Shown piece after piece: positions 53,004-62,786 of a stretch of 64,000 nucleotides of DNA. Location of the stretch: contig NZ_CP026681.1 in assembly GCF_002949735.1 (NCBI RefSeq), positions 7,036,501 to 7,100,500 on the forward strand, read 5' to 3'. The notes beneath the pieces are model-generated. The model ran no database searches, was not told the origin of the DNA, and saw only the letters and a list, made by a program, of their open reading frames with translations. This DNA comes from Nostoc sp. 'Peltigera membranacea cyanobiont' N6. Lineage in GTDB: Bacteria > Cyanobacteriota > Cyanobacteriia > Cyanobacteriales > Nostocaceae. Within the stretch, counting starts at the first letter, position 1. Each line of letters begins with the position of its first letter. The translations under genes and the position numbers were made by a program.

Positions 53004-54884
53004 CTACCCAACTGTCGAAATTTGAGAAACCAAATTTAAAAATTGCACTCCCCAAAATGGCCAAGCTACCCACATTCCTAAAAAGCTTACTCCTAGTAAG
53101 ACGGTTAAGGCGTAGAACTGGGTTTGTCCAGAGGTACTGTATTTTAAACTTTCACCACCCAATAGCGAAAATAAACCAACCAAATTAACGATGCCATCGA
53201 TTACAAAACGGTCAATCATATCGGCAAGTTGAGAAATTTTGGCAACGCCAAAAATAATGGTTATCCGATAGAGTTTGGGGGTATAAAAGTCGTATGCAAA
53301 CAAGTCCTGCAAACCTTTCCAAGGCAGGCGAATCGGTTTAGGAATATTGCCTAAATAAATCACCCCAGTGATGCTGCAACCGAAAAAACTCGACCAAATT
53401 AAAAGTAGTACGACATCTTTATTTAAAGCTTCCCAATCTGGTAAAAGTGATAAGCTTTGCAACACTAAAGGAATATGGAGACTAAAGGCAAGTAAAATTA
53501 CCATTGGCAAAATCATCGGCCAGTGTGCTTCAGGCGATCGCTGACTCATTTGTGTAGCTTTACCACCAAAAATTAAACCAAATTCTCTGGTTAAACTCAC
53601 TGCTGTCAAAGCGTTTACAGCTATCACTACTCCTACTAACCAAGGTTGGGTTTCCCACAACCCATCTGCTAGTTTCACCAACGCCCAAAAACTACCCAGT
53701 GGTGGAAAACCAATTAACCCCAAAGTGCCGACGATAAAGGCTATTGCTGAAATTGGGCGACGTGTCCACAATCCGCCCAATTGGGTAACATCTTGAGTGA
53801 TGCTATTCCAAATAATTCCCCCGGTACTCATCACCAACAGGGCTGCGGATATAGCATGGGTGAGTACTAACAACAGCGCCGCTTCGTCTTGTTGCGTTCC
53901 CACGGCGATGAATACTAAACCCATGTATGCACTGACAGAATAGGATTGGCAGCGTTTAAGATCGATTTGAGCGATCGCAATTAAAGAAGCACCAATCGCT
54001 GTCAATACCCCAATAGCGACCATCGCAGAAGAAACTATGGGCGAAAGGCTTAACACAGGTTGCAGTTTAATCAGCACCCATGCACCACTAGCAACTACTA
54101 CCGAATTCCGCAAAATTGTACTGGGAACCGGGCCTTCCATTGCCTCATCCAACCACAGATGCAGTGGGAACTGGGCACATTTACCCATTGGCCCGGCAAT
54201 TAAGGCTAAACCTACCAATGCCATTGTTGTCGGGTTGACGTTAGCAGTCGCCGCCCACTCAGCTAGTTCTGGATAACTCCAAGTTCCGGCGAGGGGCCAT
54301 AATGCCAACACGCCCATCAGCAAGAATAAGTCTCCCACCCGTTTGGTTAAGAAAGCATCTCTTGCACCTGAGACTACCAACGGCTGGCTAAACCATAAGC
54401 CAACTAATAGGTAGGTTCCCAGTGTCAGGACTTCCAAAATTACATAGCTGAAGAACAGGTTATTGCACAGAACCAGGGCGCATAATCCCGCTTCAAATAA
54501 TCCTAATAAGGAATAGAAACGTCCCCAACCCCAATCCATCTCCATGTAACCAATGGCATAAATCTGCGCCAGCAAATTCAAACCAGTAATTACAACTAAA
54601 GCGCCGACGCTAACCGAAGATATTTCTAAAGCAATGGTGAGGTCTAAACCAGCCGTAGATAACCAAGGAATAAATACTTCTTGGGCTGGATGATTCCAAG
54701 TTGCTTGTAAGGCGATCGCACTATGCACAAAGGCCAAAAATGTCATCACCAAGTTTATATAACCCGCCGGTCTTGGCCCCGTTTTCCGAATGATCCCCGG
54801 CGACCAAGGTACGGCTAACAAGCCACCTATTAAGGCATAGCAAGGAACTAGCCAAACAGTCTCAAGTAGAAACTGAGCCATCAA
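53004..54884 (-). CDS. ndhF3: NAD(P)H dehydrogenase-like complex subunit NdhF3
   Basis: A 626-residue polytopic protein of the NuoL/NdhF family: LALEISSVSV-like start of the antiporter core, GPMGKCAQFPLHLWLDEAMEGPVPSTI, a conserved Lys/His-bearing helix, and the long C-terminal horizontal helix region. First gene of the CO2-uptake operon. The frame starts ATG ATG (54884, 54881) behind AGAGGTAAG. Induced at low CO2 in relatives, usually through the LysR regulators NdhR/CcmR. Confidence 0.92.
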   Translation of the reverse strand: MMAQFLLETVWLVPCYALIGGLLAVPWSPGIIRKTGPRPAGYINLVMTFLAFVHSAIALQATWNHPAQEVFIPWLSTAGLDLTIALEISSVSVGALVVITGLNLLAQIYAIGYMEMDWGWGRFYSLLGLFEAGLCALVLCNNLFFSYVILEVLTLGTYLLVGLWFSQPLVVSGARDAFLTKRVGDLFLLMGVLALWPLAGTWSYPELAEWAATANVNPTTMALVGLALIAGPMGKCAQFPLHLWLDEAMEGPVPSTILRNSVVVASGAWVLIKLQPVLSLSPIVSSAMVAIGVLTAIGASLIAIAQIDLKRCQSYSVSAYMGLVFIAVGTQQDEAALLLVLTHAISAALLVMSTGGIIWNSITQDVTQLGGLWTRRPISAIAFIVGTLGLIGFPPLGSFWALVKLADGLWETQPWLVGVVIAVNALTAVSLTREFGLIFGGKATQMSQRSPEAHWPMILPMVILLAFSLHIPLVLQSLSLLPDWEALNKDVVLLLIWSSFFGCSITGVIYLGNIPKPIRLPWKGLQDLFAYDFYTPKLYRITIIFGVAKISQLADMIDRFVIDGIVNLVGLFSLLGGESLKYSTSGQTQFYALTVLLGVSFLGMWVAWPFWGVQFLNLVSQISTVG

Positions 54885-55121
54885 CTTACCTCTATAATTG
54901 TCATGAAAAATTTAGGGTTGTGAATCAACTTGCGTCGATCCCTGTCAACCCGCTGACTTACTTACTATAGTCACTGAGCTTCTGGTCTTGAGAGACTTTG
55001 AGCGCAGCCGAAGTAAGCCGAAATTTGCCTAGGTGCCACTACACCTACGCAGATAATGAAAATTTATCTTTGTTTAATTTTGATTAGAAACAGCTTACCG
55101 TTATTTTTGTCAAAATGGAAT

Positions 55122-55150
55122 TAATTATCTAAATAAATTTGAGATAATTA
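55122..55150. promoter_or_regulatory. LysR-type T-N11-A palindrome upstream of ndhF3
   Basis: TAATTATCT (55122-55130) and AGATAATTA (55142-55150) are perfect 9-bp inverted repeats with an 11-bp spacer, exactly the T-N11-A geometry bound by LysR-type regulators. It lies about 240 bp upstream of the ndhF3 start. NdhR/CcmR or CmpR are candidates; the sequence does not match the published NdhR consensus closely. Confidence 0.4.
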
Positions 55151-55220
55151 CTCTAAACAAATCTTATATAATCGAGTATTTGAGTAACGAATAATAGCTA
55201 TTGTTTTTTATCTATGAATG

Positions 55221-55438
55221 TAAGGATTCAGGTCTAAAATTGAGGGAGTAAGGACGGGCAAGACTGATAATTACCAGAGCCAGCCATTAGAGCTTGTGCA
55301 AAAAATCAATACCAGTTCTTATGGGCGATCGCTGGTTCAAGCTTTTTCGGTCTAAATCTTGAGGCAAGTTTTGGTTCATATTTGTGATGCCCCCTAAAGT
55401 GTCCCCTTTGTCAATACTCTGCCACCTGAATCCTTACA
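55221..55438 (-). mobile_element. Internally deleted insertion-sequence remnant (IS66-like)
   Basis: The 54885-55733 gap has no intact gene. Within it, GTAAGGATTCAGGT (55221-55234) and ACCTGAATCCTTAC (55425-55438) are 14-bp perfect terminal inverted repeats starting with GTAA as in IS66 elements. Inside, on the minus strand from ATG 55379 to 55287, a 30-residue frame begins MNQNLPQDLDRKSLNQ, resembling the N-terminus of IS66 transposases, then stops. No 8-bp target duplication is evident. Confidence 0.5.
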
Positions 55439-55733
55439 CTTTTACTAAATTTCCCTTTGAGAATTTGTACTCCTAATGTCACAGTAGTAGTTATCGGATC
55501 TGCTTGCTCGTTCTCATAAAAGTATTTCACGGACGAGTAAGCTTTTTCTACTCCCAAAAATTTTTAGACAACTGTGCATTATCCCTTATAAGCGATCGCT
55601 GGACTCATCCCATTACCGTGGGAGGAGATTTTAAAAGTGTATCCCTTATTGGGCATAGCGTTGAGCTTTTCTTAGTGCCACTCCTGAATTCTGACTTCTG
55701 AATTCTTTGACTTTACAGCAGTCAGTGTTACTG

Positions 55734-56858
55734 CTAACTGCTTTTTTCTAGCCTTTTAATGCGTTTGCCTTGATAGCGGTAGCGATACATCACAAGGCTA
55801 GTGATGAACAAAATCAGTGGTGTCAGTCCAACGAAGACATAGAGAATGCGCGTTGGTAATCCGCCAAAAGTACCAAAGTGCAATGGTGTAAAGGAGTCAA
55901 AAATTTGGTCGCCAAGAGATAGCTCGAATGTATTTTTTATTTGTACCAGATCGCCTGTATACCGATCCAGCCATAAACGACTGCGACCAAAAGATTCTGC
56001 TTCATGGGGTAATTTCTTGGCTATATTAAAAGTTGCCTCTGGGGTCGTGGGTAAGATAATAAAAGTAGTCAGACCATCTGGTAGAGCCGCATCAGCTTTC
56101 TTGAGAATCTGTCCAAGCTGCAACGGTGTCCGACTAGGCAAAGGTTGAGAAACGGGATCGGGTGGATTGGGAGTTAAAGTAAGTGCATAAATGATGGGTT
56201 GTGTGAAAGACTCGAAATTCCAACAGAATCCAGTAAAACCTGTTAATCCCAAGAAGATAGCTGCGATAATACCTATGACTTTATGAATATCAAAATTCAC
56301 TCGCTTTGGATGTGCCTTCAACTTGATTTTAAAACCAGGTATCAGCTTTTTCCAACCAGGCCACAGTAATATCCCTGTAATACTGAGGAGGAGTGAAAGT
56401 AGACCCACTATGCCTAGAATTAGCCCTCCGATTTCGCCGACTAGGAGTTCCTCGTGTAATTTTGTGAGCAAAGTCCTGAAGGTGCGATCGCGGATGCGAC
56501 TCCCCATAATCGCACCCGTATAGGGATTAACATTGACCTCTGTAATTTCTCCTTTAGGGGATCTGAGCAAAACTTGATGTGGGGCATTTGCTGCTAATGG
56601 GGTGCGAATCACAATAGCTTGAAACTCTGGCCGATCTTTATAAGCCGCCTCCACAGTATATAACTCTGACTCAATGGAAACACGTTGCCCTTGGGGAATT
56701 ACCTGTCCAATCTGGTGAGAGAGTAGGAAGAGGTCGATTTCATCTGCAAACACCAGCAGACTACCTGTTAAGCCTACAATCACAAGTAGCAGTCCTACAA
56801 CTAGACCGATGTAACGGTGTAGGTGAAAAGCAATCTGACGTGATTTGAGTAACTTCAT
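55734..56858 (-). CDS. PepSY-associated transmembrane protein (putative ferric-siderophore reductase)
   Basis: About 374 residues from ATG 56858 (GGGAG 8 nt upstream; a GTG at 56873 would add five). It begins SRQIAFHLHRYIGLVVGLLL, the PepSY_TM first helix with a His pair, and has three or four membrane spans with further conserved His (FDIHKVIG, TPLHFGTFGG). Such proteins are found with TonB receptors and may use haem to reduce ferric chelates. It starts 32 bp after the TonB receptor stop on the same strand, so they form one operon. Confidence 0.85.
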   Translation of the reverse strand: MKLLKSRQIAFHLHRYIGLVVGLLLVIVGLTGSLLVFADEIDLFLLSHQIGQVIPQGQRVSIESELYTVEAAYKDRPEFQAIVIRTPLAANAPHQVLLRSPKGEITEVNVNPYTGAIMGSRIRDRTFRTLLTKLHEELLVGEIGGLILGIVGLLSLLLSITGILLWPGWKKLIPGFKIKLKAHPKRVNFDIHKVIGIIAAIFLGLTGFTGFCWNFESFTQPIIYALTLTPNPPDPVSQPLPSRTPLQLGQILKKADAALPDGLTTFIILPTTPEATFNIAKKLPHEAESFGRSRLWLDRYTGDLVQIKNTFELSLGDQIFDSFTPLHFGTFGGLPTRILYVFVGLTPLILFITSLVMYRYRYQGKRIKRLEKSS

Positions 56859-56889
56859 AGAAAATGCTCCCACACTATTCCCGATCTCA

Positions 56890-59622
56890 TCAGAACTCCC
56901 AGGAAACTGTTCCTTGTAATGTCAGCGGCTCTCCTAGATAAACGGCGAGGTCACGTTGAGCTGATGCATAATAATCAATATCAAAAAGATTTCTAATGTT
57001 GAGCGCTACTCGGAATTTATTTCGCTCATAGAAAACAGCAGCATCAGTGCGTAAATAGCTGGGTAACTCGAACGTGTTTGCCAAGTCTCCTTGGCGATCG
57101 CCAACGTAGTATAGTCCTAAACCAAACCCCAAACCCTGCAAGTCACCCTGAGCAATTTTATAGGTCGTCCACAAGGTAAAGGCGTGTTTCGGTACATTAT
57201 TCAGGATATTGTCAACAAGCTCGGTGTCGGTATCTTTCGTGACGCTAGCATCAGTGTAGGCATAGCCCCCAATAATGCTCAATCCGGGCAAAACTTCCCC
57301 ACCAATATTTAGTTCAATTCCTTGACTTTTTTGCTCGCCTGTTTGAATGGACTCGCCAGGATTGTCGGGATCGTCAGTCAGCACGTTAGAACGAGTCAGA
57401 TTGTAAAACGCTAGTGTTGCCGAGACTTTATCACTCAAATCTGTCTTGATGCCTACCTCGTATTGAGTGCCTTTTTCTGGCTGGAATAAGCTGTTATCAA
57501 AGGTTGTACCAATAACTTGTTGAAATGAGCGGCTATAGCTGGCGTAGAGCGAAATTGCTGGGATGGGCTGGTACACAATCCCAACGCGAGGACTGAAGGC
57601 TTCGTTTTGTTGAAAATCATTATTCGACGAGTCTATAAAGTCTTTATATGTTTGATTAACAATATCGAAACGACCGCCTAGCAGTAACTTGAGATTATTG
57701 AAGAGTGCGATTTGGTCTTGAAGATAAAAGCCTAACGAGTCCGATGTCGTTTCATCATCAGATGGGTCCCCAATAATCCCTCCTAGCGTCTGAGTATATA
57801 CCGGGTTGAACAAATCAAGTGGCGCAATGGAACGATTAATTTGTTGACCCCCAGCAGCCTCCCTGAATAAATCAAAACCAGCTACTATTTGGTGCTGAAT
57901 GCTGCCCGTCTTAAACTTGCCAACAACGTAATTATCCAAAGAATAAGTGTTATCGTAGCCTCCTGCTGGGAACGTTCTCACAGTTCTTGATAACAAGCGC
58001 CCATCATCTGACAAAGAGGTGGGAAGGATATATATCCGGTTGTTGGGGTAGTTAGAAAGCGAAGCTTGAAAAGCATTTCGGACTTGCCAATCTTCGTTGA
58101 AGCGATGCTCAAAATTATAGCCAACTCGCAAGACATTACGGTTATTCCCTGACTCTGAGACATCAAAAGGTTCTCCAATATTGCGATTCCGGGGAATTTT
58201 ACCATTCGGATTAGAAAGCACAGTCCCTCTAGCTGGCAAACCTGAATCATCTGGTTGCTGAGTTGCTAAGTATTCAGATTCAAATGATATCTTTGTATTC
58301 CGATCGATTTGCCACGTTAAGACGGGTGAAACAAAGTAACGCTGTCTTTCCAAAAAATCGACGAAACTTCCTGAGGTTTCCACAGCAGCGTTCAGGCGAT
58401 ATAGCAGTGTTTTATCGGAAGTTAATGGCCCAGATAAGTCTAAAGTACTCCGATAAAAATCAAAACTGCCAACGGAAGCTTCCACTGAGTAGTAAGGCGA
58501 ACTTAGGGGCTGTTTTGTGACTAAATTGACAGTGCCTCCGAGGGAACCTTGACCATACAGAACCGAAGCAGGCCCTTTGAGAACTTCAATCCGCTCTAGG
58601 TTGGCAGTCTCAGAAGGAATACGGCTACTTGTTCTTTCCCTCAGACCATTCCTCAAAATAGCATCACTGTTAGGGGTAAAGCCTCGGATGATTGGTACAT
58701 CGAATACATTACGGGTCGTAGCAGCTGGTTCTTGGATACCACTGACGTTTCTTAATGCATCACTGATGCGGGTTATCCGTTGTTCTTTAATCAACTGTCG
58801 AGGGATAACTTGAATCGACTGGGGAATATCGCGCAGAGGAGTGTCAGTCTTGGTAGGAGTTGAGGAATCTCCTACACGATATCCATCTTGCTCACCCGTC
58901 ACTACCAATTCAATCGGTTCATCACTTGATGCTGATGGTTGAGTTGGTTGTGTCTCACTTGTTGACTGATTTGGTTGCGTTTGTGGTTGTGCTGATGGTT
59001 GGCTAGAAGCAGCCGCACTCGCAACACTAAAAATCAACCCCTCATTCGGACTATCAAACAATTCAACAGTTGGGACACCCGCTTCACCCGTCACTGTCAC
59101 GCGGATAGTATTGGCATCAAAATTAATGACTGTTATCCCAGTAATACCTGCAATTGGTTTGTCTGAGCGAAATGTAAATGCCTCGCCACTGGGTAAACGT
59201 AGTTGCGCGTTAGGAATATCAACAATAAAGCTATTAACTGCACTACGATTTGTGATTTGCAACTGTTCCCCAAGGGAAGTTTGTAAAATTACCTCGACAC
59301 CTTTGTTAGTGGGATTAGCTTTAACTGCCGTAACTTGGACAATTTTTTGAGCAGGTGTTGTCGGTGTTGGTGTCTGCACAAGTATTTGGGCGTTGGGAAT
59401 CGGACGTTGTATCTTAGGGATTTGCCAAATCTCTGCTGTCGATTTCACTGACTGTACTCTGCTTGATAGAGATCCTTGTTGAGAAGAACTGGTGGTAGTA
59501 CTATCTGGTGTTTGCTTTTGAAATTCCTTTGTTGATATTTCTTCGCTTCTAGTGGGATTTGTACCTAATGTAACCATCGAACACGTCAGTAATATACTGG
59601 AAACAAGCCACTCTAACTTCAT
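56890..59622 (-). CDS. TonB-dependent siderophore receptor with N-terminal AMIN domain
   Basis: About 910 residues from ATG 59622 (GAAGAG upstream); an ATG at 59643 is possible. Signal peptide MKLEWLVSSILLTCSMVTLG, an AMIN domain (about 90-205, IVQVTAVKANPTNKGVEVIL), a Gln/Ser/Pro linker, a plug domain (DTPLRDIPQSIQVIPRQLIK, LERIEVLKGPASVLYGQGSL) and a 22-strand barrel ending in the terminal Phe of TVSWEF. AMIN domains before the plug are a cyanobacterial feature. It imports a ferric siderophore across the outer membrane. Confidence 0.93.
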   Translation of the reverse strand: MKLEWLVSSILLTCSMVTLGTNPTRSEEISTKEFQKQTPDSTTTSSSQQGSLSSRVQSVKSTAEIWQIPKIQRPIPNAQILVQTPTPTTPAQKIVQVTAVKANPTNKGVEVILQTSLGEQLQITNRSAVNSFIVDIPNAQLRLPSGEAFTFRSDKPIAGITGITVINFDANTIRVTVTGEAGVPTVELFDSPNEGLIFSVASAAASSQPSAQPQTQPNQSTSETQPTQPSASSDEPIELVVTGEQDGYRVGDSSTPTKTDTPLRDIPQSIQVIPRQLIKEQRITRISDALRNVSGIQEPAATTRNVFDVPIIRGFTPNSDAILRNGLRERTSSRIPSETANLERIEVLKGPASVLYGQGSLGGTVNLVTKQPLSSPYYSVEASVGSFDFYRSTLDLSGPLTSDKTLLYRLNAAVETSGSFVDFLERQRYFVSPVLTWQIDRNTKISFESEYLATQQPDDSGLPARGTVLSNPNGKIPRNRNIGEPFDVSESGNNRNVLRVGYNFEHRFNEDWQVRNAFQASLSNYPNNRIYILPTSLSDDGRLLSRTVRTFPAGGYDNTYSLDNYVVGKFKTGSIQHQIVAGFDLFREAAGGQQINRSIAPLDLFNPVYTQTLGGIIGDPSDDETTSDSLGFYLQDQIALFNNLKLLLGGRFDIVNQTYKDFIDSSNNDFQQNEAFSPRVGIVYQPIPAISLYASYSRSFQQVIGTTFDNSLFQPEKGTQYEVGIKTDLSDKVSATLAFYNLTRSNVLTDDPDNPGESIQTGEQKSQGIELNIGGEVLPGLSIIGGYAYTDASVTKDTDTELVDNILNNVPKHAFTLWTTYKIAQGDLQGLGFGLGLYYVGDRQGDLANTFELPSYLRTDAAVFYERNKFRVALNIRNLFDIDYYASAQRDLAVYLGEPLTLQGTVSWEF

Positions 59623-59677
59623 TATTTTTCTCTTCAGATCCATCAAACTGTAATTAATTGCGCGAACCCTTAGAAAA

Positions 59678-59727
59678 TTATTGAAAACTATTTACAGTAA
59701 TTTAGCAAGCTTATTGAAAATAGTTAA
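59678..59727. promoter_or_regulatory. Direct repeats upstream of the TonB receptor, possible Fur site
   Basis: TTATTGAAAACTATTTA (59678-59694) and TTATTGAAAATAGTTAA (59711-59727) are repeated 33 bp apart (three helical turns), 56-105 bp upstream of the ATG. They are AT-rich but only loosely similar to the Fur consensus. The remaining 59728-60279 region shows no gene. Confidence 0.3.
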
Positions 59728-60279
59728 TCAAAATATCATCTATCCAATTGTTGAGATTATCTTATTTATGGACTAGTGAGGAACTGCTTTGAAGGGGTTT
59801 CACATCGTGAGAGGTTAATCCCGGATTTGTCACAAAATGAAACAATAGCCATTAAATCCATATATAGCTAGCATTTCAGCGTTTTTAAGCTATAAGCCCA
59901 GCAATAACTTCCCCATTTTTGAAAAAAGAATAAAGATACCGTTTTAGCTTTGATATTATTTGTCAACAAAGTGGTATTGTTAGATCAACTAAAATCTGCT
60001 TTGTCAAAGTCACTTGCGTGCAGCTTTGCCTTATTACCGAAAAGGTTGCTGGGGACTAAGAACTAGGTACTGGCGATTGGGGGGACATAGAGGAAAAAAG
60101 GGAATCATTGAAAAATTCACTTCCCGATTTCTTCTCAATCCCCAATCCCTCACTGATGAATGGCACTAAGTTAAAATACAGCCCTTGCCCTGACTGGTTA
60201 AGAGCCTGGAGGCTCCGCCTCCTCTTTCTTGACCCTACAGTGTACATACAAGTCTTAGAGAGTTGCCCCAGAGCCTTTT

Positions 60280-60405
60280 GATCCCCCCAACTCCCCGATA
60301 AATTGGGGGGCAAAAGTCTCTTAAAGTCCCCCAATTTATCGGGGAGCCACTTGCTTCACTTGGGGTCTCCCCAAGTGAAGCAAGTGGCGTGGATTTAGGG
60401 GGATC
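60280..60405. repeat. Composite palindrome with a 20-bp perfect hairpin
   Basis: The outer GATCCCCCC (60280) and GGGGGATC (ending 60405) enclose two separate hairpins. The first is CCCCGATAAATTGGGGG (60293-60309) with its 17-nt complement (60328-60344). The second is GCCACTTGCTTCACTTGGGG (60346-60365) with its perfect complement (60369-60388) across a 3-nt loop. No reading frame is supported. Confidence 0.85.
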
Positions 60406-60482
60406 TCCAACGATTTTGGGTCTGTACAGAGATGTGTGTACACCGTAGCTTTCTTGACCAGAGGTAGAACCTCTTGGAGTTC

Positions 60483-60506
60483 ATTCCCAGCCTGGAGGCT
60501 AGGAAT
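60483..60506. repeat. ATTCCCAGCCTGGAGGCT-type palindromic repeat
   Basis: A 24-bp near-perfect palindrome with arms ATTCCCAGCC and GGCTAGGAAT, a widespread cyanobacterial intergenic type. A second GAGCCTGGAGGCTCC palindrome lies at about 60201. Both lie in the gap before the acylase gene. Confidence 0.6.
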
Positions 60507-60594
60507 GAGGCGAAACAAGCCTTTGGGCTTTACAAGCGTGCCATTTCCCTGACCGATCAATAGCTGTTTCAGTAACCAGGCGTTACATGTGTAG

Positions 60595-62712
60595 ATGGTG
60601 GTGTTAATGAGGATTGATATTTTACTCAGGGTTTACAAAAAAAAATCAATACGCGTTTTACCCTTAATACTCAGTTTGATACTGGTTTTGTTTGTAGGCA
60701 GCCGCACTATAGCGGTACCAACAAAATCCACAGAGATATTATGGGATAGCTATGGTGTGCCGCACATCTACGGAAAAGATGACCAGAGTGCATTTTATGC
60801 CTTTGGTTGGGCACAAATGCAAAGTCATGGAGATTTGGTTTTGCGTCTCTATGGTCAAGCACGGGGACGCGCGGCTGAATATTGGGGAGAGAAATACCTG
60901 GAGTCAGATCGTTGGGTACAGACTGTGGGAGTACCAGAACGCGCTCGTTCTTGGTACAAGGCACAGAGTCCAACTTTTCGCACTTATCTTGATGCTTTTG
61001 TGACTGGGATAAATGCTTATGCAAAACAAAATCCTAACTTAATTGATGATGAAGTTGAGGCGGTGCTACCAGTCAAGGCAGAAGATGTCATGGCTCACTT
61101 ACATCGGGTACTCAATTTCACCTTTGTAGTCAATCCTGAGCAAGTATTAGACCTGAGCAAAGAAAAGTTGCAAGCGGGATCTAATGGTTGGGCGATCGCA
61201 CCAAGTCATTCTGCAAGTGGGAATGCTATGTTGTTAGCAAACCCACACCTACCTTGGTCAGATTTATTTTTGTGGTATGAAGCTCAAATCACTGCACCAG
61301 GGATTGATGCTTATGGGGCAACACTTGTTGGTATTCCCGTATTAGCGATCGCATTTAACAACAATTTAGGTTGGACTCACACCGTTAACACCTATGATGG
61401 TTGGGATGTTTATGAACTCACACTGGCAGGTAATGGATACCGCTTTGATGACAAAGTTCGTAACTTCCAGAACAAAACTCTTTCCTTAAAGGTGAAGCAG
61501 AAAGATGGCTCCTTGCAAGAGCAACCATTAGTAGTGAAAAGTTCTGTCCACGGGCCTGTAATCGTCGAGAAAAATGATAAAGCCGTGGCGCTGAGAGTTG
61601 CAGGTCTTGACCGACCAGGTGTACTCCAGGAGTGGTGGGATATGGCACGAGCAAAAAACCTTGCCCAGTTTGAAAAGACACTCCAGCGTTTGCAATTGCC
61701 AATGTTTACGGTGATGTATGCAGATAGAGAAGGGCATATTATGCACCTATTCAACGGTCAAGTTCCGGTGCGCTCCTTTGGTGACTTTAAATATTGGGAA
61801 GGCATCATCCCAGGAAATACATCTAAAACCTTATGGACAAAAATTCATCCTTACCAAGATTTACCGCGCATAGTTGACCCGAAGAGTGGCTGGTTGCAAA
61901 ATACAAATGACGCACCTTGGACAACTACATTTCCAGCCGCCATTAAAGCAGATAATTACCCGCCTTACATGGCACCTCATTTGATGAGTTTCCGCTCCCA
62001 ACGTTCTGTAAGGATGTTGGCTGAAGATAAAAAACTCTCTTTCGATAAAATGGTTGCAGACAAGTATTCTACCCGCATGGAACTGGCCGATCGAATTTTG
62101 GATGATTTAATTCCGGCTGCACGCAAGTACGGTCAGGACTTAGGGCAGCAAGCAGCTAATGTCTTAGAAGCCTGGGATCGGCAAGCTAATGCAGATAGTC
62201 GCGGGGCCGTATTATTTGCCTTTTGGGTACAACAGATGCACTTAGATAAGGCGTTTAGTAAACCCTGGAATGAAAATTCTCCACGCACCACACCTGATGG
62301 TTTAGCTAATCCTGAAAGTGCAGTTGCAACTCTGCAAGCAGTCGCAGCCCAGGTAGAAAAGACTTATGGGGCGCTTGATGTACCGTGGGGCAAGGTTTTT
62401 CGGTTGCGGTTGGGTGATGTAGATTTATCTGCTAATGGTGGGGATGGTAGCTTAGGAATTTTTCGTGTACTGAATTTTGCCCCAGGTGCAAAGCAAACGT
62501 TCCAAGCCGTTGGAGGCGATTCCTATGTGGCTGCAATTGAATTTTCCAACCCTGTACGGGCAATGGCACTCACTAGCTATGGTAATGCAACTCAACCCGG
62601 ATCTCCCCACATTAGCGACCAGTTACAGATGTCCGCCAACAAAAAATTGCGTCCTGTGTGGCGCGATCGCTCAGATATTCTTGCTCATCTAGAAGAACGT
62701 AAAATATTCTGA
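60595..62712 (+). CDS. Penicillin-acylase-family Ntn hydrolase (PvdQ / AHL-acylase-like)
   Basis: A 705-residue exported precursor. The N-terminus is a basic region and hydrophobic signal (VLPLILSLILVLFVGSRTIA). The autocatalytic junction is Gly195-Ser196 in LQAGSNGWAI, where Ser196 becomes the N-terminal nucleophile of the beta chain; LLANPHLPW and GWTHTVN follow as in the family. Relatives remove acyl chains from penicillin, homoserine lactones (Anabaena AiiC) or pyoverdine precursors (PvdQ). The start could also be ATG 60607. It lies between a siderophore receptor operon and a fatty acyl-AMP ligase gene with Fur-like sites, which favours a siderophore-maturation role (inference). Confidence 0.85.
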   Translation: MVVLMRIDILLRVYKKKSIRVLPLILSLILVLFVGSRTIAVPTKSTEILWDSYGVPHIYGKDDQSAFYAFGWAQMQSHGDLVLRLYGQARGRAAEYWGEKYLESDRWVQTVGVPERARSWYKAQSPTFRTYLDAFVTGINAYAKQNPNLIDDEVEAVLPVKAEDVMAHLHRVLNFTFVVNPEQVLDLSKEKLQAGSNGWAIAPSHSASGNAMLLANPHLPWSDLFLWYEAQITAPGIDAYGATLVGIPVLAIAFNNNLGWTHTVNTYDGWDVYELTLAGNGYRFDDKVRNFQNKTLSLKVKQKDGSLQEQPLVVKSSVHGPVIVEKNDKAVALRVAGLDRPGVLQEWWDMARAKNLAQFEKTLQRLQLPMFTVMYADREGHIMHLFNGQVPVRSFGDFKYWEGIIPGNTSKTLWTKIHPYQDLPRIVDPKSGWLQNTNDAPWTTTFPAAIKADNYPPYMAPHLMSFRSQRSVRMLAEDKKLSFDKMVADKYSTRMELADRILDDLIPAARKYGQDLGQQAANVLEAWDRQANADSRGAVLFAFWVQQMHLDKAFSKPWNENSPRTTPDGLANPESAVATLQAVAAQVEKTYGALDVPWGKVFRLRLGDVDLSANGGDGSLGIFRVLNFAPGAKQTFQAVGGDSYVAAIEFSNPVRAMALTSYGNATQPGSPHISDQLQMSANKKLRPVWRDRSDILAHLEERKIF

Positions 62713-62786
62713 GCTTCGTCTAGTTGAGAAATATAGCAACGGACAGGAAGCTTAAGGGACTTCCAAGGAATAAAATCACCAAATAC

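Noticed and set aside
55504..55701. Plus-strand ORF of 65 codons
   Set aside because: Composition is not protein-like for this genome, there is no ribosome site, and it lies in a repeat-rich gap.
60056..60560. Minus-strand ORFs of 92 and 74 codons
   Set aside because: They run through palindromic repeats and hairpins and are explained by those.
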